NCBI RefSeq assembly: GCF_021496725.1
Contig: NZ_CP051215.1
Location: forward strand, 434,001 to 498,000
Source of the DNA: Spiroplasma platyhelix PALS-1
GTDB lineage: Bacteria; Bacillota_I; Bacilli_A; Mycoplasmatales; VBWQ01
DNA length: 64,000 bases
Direction: 5' to 3'
Below, piece after piece: positions 55,017-64,000 of this stretch. The notes under the pieces are model-generated. The model had not been told where the DNA came from. It was given only the letters and a program-made list of their open reading frames with translations, and made no database searches. Positions within the stretch are counted from its first letter, which is position 1. Each line of letters starts with the position of its first letter. A program made the translations under genes and the position numbers.

Positions 55017-55043
55017 AAAAAAGCAGCATAATGCTGCTTTTTT
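55017..55043. terminator. bidirectional terminator between FNT and M60 genes
   Basis: Perfect stem aaaaaagcagcat / atgctgctttttt lying between convergent genes. Confidence 0.92.
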
Positions 55044-55054
55044 AATTTACAAAT

Positions 55055-57109
55055 TTATACTCAGTTTTCTCTTACTCAACTATTGTCTATAATTTCGAAG
55101 GTAATCTCACTATTTCCATTATTTCGAACTTTATTTCATCGACCTTGTTCATAATACATCCCACGATTTGCTTCAGCAAATCAGAATTTAATTTTATAAT
55201 TATTTTTAAAACTAATATTATTTAGTCCATTAAATTTCATTGTTGAATCATCACCATTTGCAGTAACATCATAAATTACATTGCCATTTTCATCACTAAT
55301 TGAAACTGATACATATGGTTTGCCTTTAAAGTATGAATGCATCCTAGAAGTTTTAGGACTAATAAAGAATTTCTTTTCTGTAGTATTCAAACCAAAAATC
55401 CCTTGATAGATATCTCCTAATCCAAAAACTCTTATTGAATTATTTGCAGTAACTTTTGTTGGAACTAAATATTTATTGCCACTTTTATTTGGTTGACTAA
55501 GGCTAACAGAAGAATAATTGATATTTTCTTTATTATTTCAATTAACTGCATTTCAATCAGGTTCTGCTATTTCACTAAATTCCATATCAGATGAAACATT
55601 TTCTAAAGCATTTTTGACTGCAGTTTGATCAACTTTATCACCAACATTCAAGTTAAGTATCTTATCTTGCTTAATTTTTACACCAGTAAGTGGATTATAT
55701 TTTTCTAACTTGTAATCAATAATTGCTTTATCTTCAATATTACCATCAAAGATGTTATTTCAAATCTCTGTTTTCAGCAATGGATAACTTTGAACAGCTT
55801 TAATTGTTTCTGCATTAGCATGAATTCCCCATTTTTCAAAGAAAGGAATTAAATTACGATTTACTGTTTTTGAAGTTACTTTAATAAAACTTTGATATTT
55901 TTCAGCATCACTTTTTGGTTTTTCAGATTGTGTTAGCAAACGATACTCTTGATTCAATCTTGGAAAGAATTCCTTACCATAAGCCATATGTAACTGTAAG
56001 AAAACTCCTAAACGTCCTCAAACATTTAAATCCTTAATCCCTTTATTAGGATTAGTTGAGTTAATATGATTTTTGATGGCTGCAATTGCATTTTTATCAG
56101 TAAACATACGATTTCTAAAACCTTGCTCTTCTTGAATTCAAAAAGAGTTGATGTTTACTGAAACTTCACCAAATCCATCAAAAGTATAGTTTGGATTTTG
56201 ATAAGTGTGACCAGTTTCATGTCACAATCCTCATTGAGAATTTTTATTTTTAAATAAACCCTTTATGTCTCCACCTTGATGAAATCTAAGAAAATAATCA
56301 CCAGCTGAAGCACTTCCACCACCAGTATCAGGATTAGTGATATGAATTAAATTATGATGCTTCTTTGCTACTCCATCAAAATCTAAACTCAACCCACTAA
56401 CATAATTTGATAGTTCATAAACCTCATCTCAATTTTTAATTATGTCATTAAGTTTATTAATAGCTGCTAAATTATTTTTTCATAATTCATTAGCTAAAGC
56501 AATTTGAAAAGTTCCAAAAAAGTTTTTTCCAACTAACTCAACAAAAGGTGAAGTAGTTGTATTTATTAGTTGATTAAATTCTTCACTTGTTGTTTCATCA
56601 AGTGTAAATGTTGGAACTGTAATTCCATTGATTACATTAATCATTACTTTAATATCAATGTCAGTACTTTGATTGCTAATATAAAGCATCCCATCTTGTT
56701 TTGGCTGAAAAACTGTCAAGTTACCTGGAGCTAAAGCAATTTTTTCTGGTCTCAATTCTCTACCTTCATTTAAATCTTTATACTTTCCTCATTGACCAAC
56801 CACAGCATAAACATTATTCACTTCAGGACAATAAATATCAATCACAGAATCTTTTGTAACAAAGATTCCTGTTGGACTAAATTCTGAATGTTTGTATCCT
56901 AAATTACTAGTTACCTTATTAAAATTAACATCACCTTGTGCTTCTGCTACTACAGTTTTACTAATTTTTCCTATATCTTTAATTAGAGTAGTACCACTAG
57001 TACTAGTAATATCACGATTAATATTAATTATACTAACACTATTTGCTACTGTTAGCACTCCAAATGTACTTGTAAGTAATAATAAACTTTGTCTAAAATT
57101 AAACTTCAT
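55055..57109 (-). CDS. secreted M60-like (enhancin/mucinase) metallopeptidase
   Basis: A 684-aa exported protein with a signal MKFNFRQSLLLLTSTFGVL and no lipobox Cys. The zinc motif HETGH lies at about residues 297-301 in GLWHETGHTYQNP, and the downstream Glu in FGEVSVN completes the gluzincin M60 pattern HExxHx(8-28)E. M60/enhancin proteases digest mucin-like glycoproteins; in an insect host the peritrophic matrix or gut mucus would be natural targets (inference). The N-terminal third is a beta domain (APGNLTVFQP), and the C-terminal third after about residue 520 looks like a further beta domain. TGA-Trp codons throughout. Confidence 0.88.
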
Positions 57110-57180
57110 ATTTACTCCTCCTTTTCGCTTATCTTAACAGTTAACACTTCAAAAGTGAACATGCTATGAGTTGGAAAATA

Positions 57181-57207
57181 AAAAACACGATTTAATCTCG
57201 TGCTTTT
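57181..57207 (-). terminator. terminator of the methyltransferase gene
   Basis: Stem aaaacacga / tcgtgctttt with loop tttaatc, 14 bases beyond the methyltransferase stop, with A/T runs. Confidence 0.65.
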
Positions 57208-57220
57208 ACTAAAAAATTTA

Positions 57221-58435
57221 TTATTTTTTTAATTTAAAAACATACATTTTATCTACTCGAGTAGCTTTGCCTGCTTTCTTACCTAAAGAATTAGTAGCTT
57301 TTTTTGCTTGTGTAATATCATCAGAATAATATTCTTGTAAAAGAAATGGTACATCTTTATTTATTTGATCTCACATAATATCAAAATAATTATACATTTT
57401 TCTATTACGTGCATCTCCAATTACTAAAATAACCCTAGTATTTTGATCACACATTTTGGCAATTTCTAATAAATAATTTGTCATAAACTTTTTATAATCA
57501 TCAAATCCATGTCTATCATCTAATTTTATATTATTATTATCTTCATTATTATTAAATCCTAACATTCACATTTTTATTCAGTTTTGTTTTGTATAATTAA
57601 TTAAATTTAAATAAGGGGGAGATGTAAAAATTAATTTTGGTTTAATATCAAAATATTTTTTTATTTCTAATGCATTACCCAATTTAATTTGAGCAATATT
57701 TTCACAATATTTTGATTTTTTCAATATATAAATTACACGATTATTTATTTTTTCAAAAATATTATCTTCGGGTTTTATTAAATTATGATTTAACGAATAC
57801 TTTTTAACATAATTAACAGACATTGAAGTATGATTACTCATACTTAAAGAAAAATATATAGAATCCCCATTTTTTCTCATTGGACCATGCATTATTCCTA
57901 AAGTTATAGCTAAAATAAAATTATCAATTGCTGAAATTTTGTTGTATCTTTTTCCTAAATTTTCCTTAATAAATATTAATTGATGTAAATTTTTATCACT
58001 ATAATAAACTCTTAAATCATCATATATAGTATCAAAAATATTAATTTCAAAATTACTTAAAAAATATTTCTTTTCTCAATATCTTATTCTTTTCAATACT
58101 TCTTCTATTTTAAAACTTTGAGATTTAGCACGAGAAAGAACATAAGCAAATGGATTTAAGTCTATTGCATAAGTTTTACGATTTAATAATCTTGATTGCA
58201 AAAGAGTAGTTCCTCGTCCAGAAAAAGTATCTAATACAATATCATTTTCTTCACTATATTCTTTTATAAAAAAATTTGCCAAACTTGGAGGAAACATAGC
58301 TACATAAGAACAAATACGATGCATATGATCTCCCCAAAGACGACTATAATTTTTTCATGTCGTTTCTTTAGGTAAACTTTCAATTATATTAGTACGAAAA
58401 TCTTGATGAATAACTATATCCATATTTGTTTCCAT
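57221..58435 (-). CDS. DNA methyltransferase (TSPPY type)
   Basis: A 404-aa predicted DNA amino-methyltransferase. The SAM-binding motif DTFSGRGTTLLQ (about residues 66-77) comes first, then the catalytic motif TSPPYLNLINY (about residues 272-282). This order is the reverse of the common TSPPY...FxGxGTT (beta) layout, so the domain is circularly permuted. The leading CSYVAMFPPSLANFFI and AIDLNPFAYVLSRAK blocks recall permuted methyltransferases of accessory islands. Base target (N6-adenine or N4-cytosine) is not determined. GGAG lies 6 bases before the ATG. It is 125 bases downstream of the ParB-like gene on the same strand. Confidence 0.85.
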
Positions 58436-58560
58436 CTTTCACTCCAAAAAAATAATTTTCAATATTTTTAAAATTTATTCTTAATTAAACTAGTGTAATT
58501 ATAAATCATTTTTTACACTTTAACATTTTTTAACAATTATCTTTTAACTTAGACTATTTT

Positions 58561-60378
58561 CTACATAGTCAAATTTGACTTTTTATTTATCTTATCTTCA
58601 TTTATTTTTATTTTTTTCAAATTTCCTTTTTCTCAAATTTTTGATAATTCTAAAAATTCTTTTATTGTATTGAACATTATATTTAAATTATCAATTAAAT
58701 TTATATTTTTAAAATTTTCATAACCATAATATGGTTTATGAACTAAATTGTTTAATAAAGCAAAGTTATTCATATTATTTATATCATCTTTTTTAAAATT
58801 TAATATATTTAAAATTAATCTTTCACATTGATTTATATCTATATGTAATTCTTTTAAACGATTCGTATATTTTTCCTTTAAAAGAAAAACAATAAAACTA
58901 CTAACAACAGTAGCACTATGTGCACAAACAATATTTTTTAATATATGAGTTATTTTATTTACATCATGAGTTTTAGAATTCTCATAATTCTGTATAAAAC
59001 TTTTTAATTCGTTCATACTATTTAAATCTACATCAAATTTTTTTTTAAAAAGAACTAAATTTTTTTTAATACGATAAAAAAATTCTAATATAAATAAATC
59101 AATAATATTTCTAATAGTAAGAGCTACATTAGTAAACGGATACTCATCTTCATCAAAATTTTTTAAATTAGATAATGTTTTTAAATCATTTTTAATAGTA
59201 TATTTTATAGATTTAATGAATTTACTATCATACTTTTTATATGAAAACTCATTAATACTATTAATATCCTCTGCTTTTAAATTAATCAAAGCTTCCAGTT
59301 GTTTTTCTTCAATATTTTCTTTTATTGTATGTTTTTTTTGTTTTTCAAGTAAGGTTTTATATACAAAATTTAAACTTCGTTTTTTTGATAAAGCATAACC
59401 TATAGCTTCTTCCATATCATCATAAATTTCTTCATCAATACCTCTAGTTGTAATTTTTTTTACTAAAGCATTTTCTATCAAAAATGAAATAATTTTATTT
59501 AATTGTTGATATGAAATAGAATCAGTTCAATTTATTTCTAACTTTTCATCATCTATTTTTAAGTCTAGAATTTTTCTTAAAGTTTTTTCTTGTCCATTAA
59601 CAAATAATTTTTGACTAAGTACTAATTCATACCCTGAGATTTCCATTGCTCTTAAATCAACTAAAGAATCTGGATGAGATTTGTTATACATATCAATAGT
59701 ATTAATTATTCATATTGCACTTTGTACATCTCTTTTAATAATATCGGTTTTTTTTCCGAAAAGTCTTGATAACTTTTCTATTGTTTTTATCTTACCAATT
59801 AAATTTAAAGAATTTTTATAAGCTTTTAACAAATCATCAAAATACTTTGCACGTGATCAATCACGTTTACCAATTTGTTCTCCTACATGTTTAGAATAAA
59901 TAGTTTGTCATATAAGTTCATTATCATACGTACTAACATCTGTAAATCAATCTTTTTTAACTGGAATTTCTTTAGCAGTTTTTAAAGCAGTAATAATCAT
60001 TCTTTTATTTTTTAATCATTCTTTTTCATCAATATTATTATAATAAGGACTTTTAGGACAAATATCTTCAAAATTAATTTCTTTATTAATCAATTTTACA
60101 GCTAAAATTCTTCTATTTCCTTCCAAAATATAATAATTTCTTTGCTTAATATCTAAATGAATTAAAATTTTATCATTTAAATGTAAAAAACTATTTTTAA
60201 CAATTGCATTAATTAACTCTAATAAATCTTTTAAGTCTCCTTCATACTTTAATAATTCTTTACTAACATTTATTAAAGAATAATTAGGAAAATCTAATTC
60301 TTTAAAATTAATATCTTCAAATGTTGTATATCTAGGATTAATAGGCAATAATCTAGATTTTATAAATCTTTCATCCAT
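58561..60378 (-). CDS. large protein with ParB/Srx-like N-terminal domain
   Basis: A 605-aa protein, one frame across several TGA-Trp codons. Residues about 10-115 look like a ParB/sulfiredoxin-type domain: LLPINPRYT at the start and YILEGNRRILAVKLI (about residues 89-103), equivalent to the ParB GxRR / ERRLxAxK motif. The rest is alpha-helical, Lys/Ile/Asn-rich, without a recognised nuclease or helicase motif. AAGGTG is 6 bases before the chosen ATG at 60378. It is far more AT-rich than its neighbours and pairs with the methyltransferase downstream. ParB-like domains can bind or cut DNA and hydrolyse CTP; here a defence or modification role is a hypothesis. Confidence 0.7.
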
Positions 60379-60514
60379 ACTTTTCACCTTATTTAATTTA
60401 ATATTTTTATTTTAACAAAAATATCCATATAAAAAATACTTTTAATAAATTTTCATTGCTTTTTTCTTTATTTTTTAGTATTATTAACTAGTTGTGACTT
60501 ATTATTGTTATTAT

Positions 60515-60543
60515 TTGACTCTCGAGTAATAGTCTTTAATAAG
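60515..60543 (+). promoter_or_regulatory. candidate promoter of rpsO
   Basis: TTGACT (60515-60520) followed after 17 bases by AATAAG. The -10 is poor; the -35 lies beside a short ACTC/GAGT hairpin in the leader. Listed as weak. Confidence 0.25.
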
Positions 60544-60573
60544 CCGAATTATATATAAGGAGAGAAAAAAACC

Positions 60574-60843
60574 ATGGATGAAAAAACTTACGAATCTTTA
60601 ATTAAAGAATTTCGCCTAAATGATAAAGACACAGGTTCAACTGCTGTGCAAATTATCAATCTAACAAGAAGAATCTTAGAACTAACAGAACATGTTAAGG
60701 TTCAAAAGAAAGATGTTCCAGCAAAAAGAACTTTACTAAAACTTGTTGCAACAAGAAAAACTTATCTAAAATATTTAAAAACACAAAGCTTAGATAAATA
60801 TTCTTACGAAGACTTAATCAAAGCATTAGGTTTAAAAAGATAA
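60574..60843 (+). CDS. rpsO: 30S ribosomal protein S15
   Basis: An 89-aa S15 protein that binds 16S rRNA early in 30S assembly. RLNDKDTGSTAVQIINLTRRILELTEH and the C-terminal RKTYLKYLKTQSLDKYSYEDLIKALGLK match the family (the DTGS motif is present). AAGGAGAG precedes the ATG. It is monocistronic, ending in a perfect terminator. Confidence 0.98.
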   Translation: MDEKTYESLIKEFRLNDKDTGSTAVQIINLTRRILELTEHVKVQKKDVPAKRTLLKLVATRKTYLKYLKTQSLDKYSYEDLIKALGLKR

Positions 60844-60877
60844 AAAAAGATGAACTAATTAGTTCATCTTTTTTATT
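60844..60877. terminator. bidirectional terminator between rpsO and uvrC
   Basis: Near-perfect palindrome (arms aaaaaagatgaactaa and complement) between convergent genes; it includes the uvrC stop codon. Confidence 0.92.
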
Positions 60878-62642
60878 TAACAAAACTATGTAACTCTGTT
60901 CACAGTTTCTTTAGTACTACTGTACTCTTCACTACTTGTTTCAATTCATCATAGCTTGCTGCTTGTAGACTTTTAAAGTCAGGAAACTTAGCTAAAATAT
61001 CTTTCTGTAACTTTGGACCAATCCCTGGCACTGTTGCTAGGAAACTATTGATCATCGATTGACTACGTTTCATCTTATGATACTTAATCGCATAGTTGTG
61101 CACTTGATCTTGTAAGTTAGCTAAGAACAAGAAACAGATATCATTCTTAGGAATGTGGACAACTTGAAACTTATCTGTTAGCACGCGATCTGTTTGATGC
61201 TTACGATTCTTCACCAAGCCAATAATTGGAATTTCTAAGTTCAATAGCTTTAATTGTTCTAAAGTTGCACTAATCTGTGGCTTACCACCATCAACAATAA
61301 TTAAATCTGGTAGCGGTTGTTTGTTGACTAATAAGCTATGATAGCGACGATAAATCATCTCACCAAAACGCTGATAGTCTCCTTTAGACTCTGGATTCAA
61401 TAAGAATCTACGATAGTCATTGAAACTTGGCTTACCTTCTTTATAGACAATCATTGCTCCAACACTGGCATTTTGATACAAATTTGAAACATCAAAAACT
61501 TCTAAATGATTCAATGTTTTCATTTTCAGTCATTGAGCTAAAACTTTCATCATGTTTACTTCTTCTCTTTTTGCTTTTTCTAAATAGTTCTTTCAAGCGT
61601 ACACAGCATTTGTCTTAGCAATAGCAAGAATTTGTTCTTTCTTCCCCTTAACAGGATGAATAAATTTAACATTTTCAAAAAGTAATTTTAATTCTTCTAA
61701 CTCAATCTCATGCGGTAAATAAATTTCTTGCGGTAGCGTATTTTTGCTATAAAGTTGGCTACAATAGTTACGGATAAAATCTTGCATATCTAAATAGTTG
61801 TTCTTAGCTACTTGCTCATCTTTAGCTTGCAACTTACCATTACGATAAAATAAAGTCACCACACTAATTAAATTATCTTCTTGGATAAAGTTGATGAAGT
61901 CACGATTAGAAAAATCTTGGAATTCAACTAATTGTTGCGATAAAAAGATATCAATTTTTTCTAAGAGTGTCTTGATACGATTAGCTGCTTCAAACTGTAA
62001 GTTGTCTGAACTAACCATCATACTATTTTGCAATTGCTTTTTAATCTCGCTAACATTCCCTTTAAAAAATTGATCAATTTTACTAATTTGCTCTTGATAG
62101 TACGATCAAGGAACTTCTTTAAAACATGCTCCTGAACACTGTCCTAAATGATAGTACAAACATGCCTTACCTAAATTTCCAGCACACTTTCTTAATGGAA
62201 TAATTCGTTCTAATAGTTTCAAAATTTCTCTTGCTCCAGTACCATCAGGAAAAGGACCATAGTATCTACCTTGATCTCTTGAAGCTTTACGAACATAGCG
62301 ATATTGTGGGTCTTTTTCATTGGTAACTTGGATATAAGGATAGCGCTTATCATCTGCTAGTAAGATGTTGTATTTTGGATGATATTGTTTGATTAAAGTC
62401 TGCTCTAAAATCAATGCTTCTTTTTCATTTGTAGTAGTGATGAAGTCTAGACTTCTGATATCGTTTACTAACTGCATTGTTTTGTAATTATTAACTTTAT
62501 TTACATAACTGTTGACACGTTTTTTTAATGCCTTCGCTTTACCAACATAAATAATCTCATCGTTGCTATTTTTAAAAATGTAACAACCTGGAACGTTTGG
62601 TAGATTCTTAATCTCTTGCATCAACACTTGATTTTTTTTCAT
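60873..62642 (-). CDS. uvrC: excinuclease UvrC
   Basis: Nuclease subunit of UvrABC repair. The 589-aa product has the GIY-YIG domain (VPGCYIFKNSNDEIIYVGKA), the Cys cluster CxYYHLGQCSGAC, a UvrB-interaction segment and the C-terminal RNase H-like endonuclease (EVFDVSNLYQ, LIIVDGGKPQ) with the tandem helix-hairpin-helix (VPGIGPKLQKDIL). TGA-Trp codons at 61524-61592 and 62035-62105. The promoter is strong. Confidence 0.97.
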
Positions 62643-62672
62643 TTATTCACCAATACTTATCAATATATTGAT

Positions 62673-62702
62673 ATTATATAACTTTATCGCTTACTGATGC
62701 AA
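62673..62702 (-). promoter_or_regulatory. promoter of uvrC
   Basis: -10 TATAAT (62673-62678), -35 TTGCAT (62697-62702), spacer 18 bp, on the minus strand 31 bases before the ATG. The -35 sequence is the same as in the mraZ promoter. Confidence 0.7.
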
Positions 62703-62707
62703 AAACT

Positions 62708-62736
62708 TAAAAAAGCAAGCGAACTTGCTTTTTTAA
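62708..62736 (-). terminator. terminator of the FtsK-N-like gene
   Basis: Stem aaaaaagcaag / cttgctttttt with loop CGAA, including the stop codon of the upstream minus-strand gene. Confidence 0.9.
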
Positions 62737-63719
62737 ATATCTTCTGAATTTTCTTTATCTTGAACTTTTGTCTTACTTCTAGTAATTTGACCAAAAGGAG
62801 AAAGAGTTCCACTTTCTTGTATGACATCTTGTAGAATTTTTTCTTTATTACGTTCCTTTGGCACTGTTGTTTTTACTGGTTTAGGTTTAGGTTGCTGTTG
62901 CTGCAAAGTTTCTTTTCTTGGTGCTCTAGGTGTTCGAACTGTTTGCTTAATTATTGTGTCTTCTGTATCTATTTGAGTTTTATGTTGCAATGATTTTTCA
63001 CTAATACGATTAATTCTTCGCTTTTTAATATAGTTAATTAGTGGCATTAAGAAGAAGAAAATAATCATTAATAGTAAATGAGGTTTGCCGACTAAGATTC
63101 ATGAAAGACCAATAAAAAGTAAAATTGAACTAATAGCCAACACATTGATAAAACCACCAAAAGCAGTAATATAAATTAAAAAGTTAGCAACAATCCCTCC
63201 AGTTGCAAAACTAGGAAAGAAACTTTCAACACTATTTCAATCAGTAAAAGAGATTGGTTGAGCAAAAAAGCCATAGTAATTATTAATTATTGTTGTATTT
63301 CATCATTTAAAAAAATAAGCCGATAAATCTTCAAACTGATAAAAATATAAATCTTTTCAGAGAAGCATATTCTTATTATTGATTATGATACTGATATTTT
63401 GAACAAATCAAGAAATAATAAAGAATGTAAAAAGCATTCCAATAATAAATGATGCTTTAATCCGAAAATAAAAATTAAAAAAGATTGGTAGTAAGACCAC
63501 AAATAAGAATCCGTAAACTAAATACTTACTTCAACCAAAAAGAAAAGTAAAAAGAAAATCATCAAATAATTTTCCAACTGCTGATAAGCGAAAAAAACTA
63601 ATAAATAGAAAAGCTAAAAAAACTAAACTAAAAAATAATATTGCTACTTCATCGCCACGAATTCCAATTCTCTTAACCTTAATTCTAGTTCTTTTTTCTA
63701 ACTGCTTTTCTGCCATCAT
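62733..63719 (-). CDS. FtsK/SpoIIIE N-terminal-like membrane protein lacking the motor
   Basis: A 328-aa protein with about five transmembrane helices (residues 20-215) and a basic, Pro/Gln/Lys-rich cytosolic tail (PRAPRKETLQQQQPKPKP). The helix pattern and the GGIVANFLIYITAFGG / GLSWILVGKP region resemble the N-terminal membrane domain of FtsK/SpoIIIE, and the gene follows RNase J, as spoIIIE lies near rnjB in Bacillus. The frame ends in a normal stop inside a strong terminator exactly where the ATPase motor should begin. The start may be either of two adjacent ATGs (63719 or 63716; the second has better spacing to AAAGGGG). Family call is tentative. Confidence 0.6.
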
Positions 63720-63735
63720 TTACCCCTTTACAATT

Positions 63736-64000
63736 TTAAATTTCATTAATCACTGGTAGAATCATCGGAACTTTTCCAGTTTCTTTTTTTAAAAAATCTT
63801 GTAATTCTAATTTGATACGGTTTTTTATTTCTAAAGTATTAAAGCTATTACTTTGTTGCGCTTTCTCAACAATTTTAATGATGATATTTTGGATGTTTTT
63901 TAACATTGTATCATTATTTGTTAAATAAACAACCCCTCGCATTTGTGCATCAACTAAAGAAACTATTTCTTTTGTTTTACGATCAATGGTTAGTCCTGTA
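63736..64000 (-). CDS. rnj: ribonuclease J, C-terminal part
   Basis: The 3' end of a gene that continues past the right edge. The sequence ends GKVPMILPVINEI, the hallmark C terminus of RNase J (metallo-beta-lactamase-fold exo/endoribonuclease), preceded by an Asn/Lys-rich helical C-terminal domain. Together with rny in this window it would handle mRNA turnover. The catalytic domain is outside the window. Confidence 0.85.
   Translation of the reverse strand, partial: TGLTIDRKTKEIVSLVDAQMRGVVYLTNNDTMLKNIQNIIIKIVEKAQQSNSFNTLEIKNRIKLELQDFLKKETGKVPMILPVINEI

Overview
The window is from a wall-less bacterium (class Mollicutes) that reads UGA as tryptophan. Nearly every conserved gene runs through in-frame TGA codons at conserved Trp positions, for example the Trp of the REQWNDG motif of arginine deiminase, so genes must be read with translation table 4. 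The DNA is AT-rich, genes are densely packed, and Shine-Dalgarno sequences (AGGAG, AGGTG, GGGTG) are common. A full division cluster (mraZ-rsmH-ftsA-ftsZ-sepF), GpsB, RecA, RecU, PolC, Entomoplasmatales/Spiroplasma-type lipoprotein signals (MKKLLSLL...VVxC), an M60 mucinase-like protease and a GH68 fructosyltransferase-like lipoprotein suggest a Spiroplasma- or Entomoplasma-like organism, possibly insect- or plant-associated. That placement is an inference.

Layout: 1-3.1 kb is housekeeping (rsmE, rluB, scpB, scpA). 3.2-5.8 kb holds a lipoprotein and pyrimidine-nucleoside phosphorylase. 5.9-11 kb is an arginine dihydrolase operon in which arginine deiminase and ornithine carbamoyltransferase form ONE 824-codon reading frame joined by a 92-residue repeat-bearing linker, followed by a YfcC-type transporter and carbamate kinase. 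11-14 kb: rnhC, acpS, ssb and a membrane protein. 13.6-20.7 kb: polC, rseP, cdsA, frr. 20.8-24.4 kb: small membrane proteins, the GH68 lipoprotein, a short-chain dehydrogenase, pgsA. 24.4-31.9 kb: ffh, a DUF4238-like insert, rny, recA, cinA, RNase P RNA, gpsB, recU, hup. 32-37.7 kb: der, cmk, a tail-anchored coiled-coil protein, smc. 37.9-42.8 kb: a membrane protein and a very large FtsX-type permease. 42.8-46.8 kb: a P3-type Mg2+ ATPase and a repeat lipoprotein. 47-51.3 kb: the division cluster with its promoter and MraZ operator. 51.5-57.1 kb: a secreted protein, ldh with a coupled FNT channel, and a secreted M60 peptidase. 57.2-60.4 kb: a very AT-rich two-gene accessory cassette (DNA methyltransferase plus a ParB-like-domain protein). 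60.5-64 kb: rpsO, uvrC, an FtsK-N-terminus-like membrane protein without a motor, and the 3' end of RNase J.

How the genes fit together: energy probably comes from arginine (ArcA-ArcB fusion, ArcD-like exchanger, ArcC making ATP) and from glycolysis ending in lactate, with the FNT channel translationally coupled to ldh as the likely lactate exit. Surface proteins (GH68, M60, lipoproteins) face the host. Genes end in compact intrinsic terminators, several of which contain the stop codon of the gene they terminate. No rRNA, tRNA, insertion sequence or CRISPR array was seen, and no gene-free stretch exceeds 300 bases.
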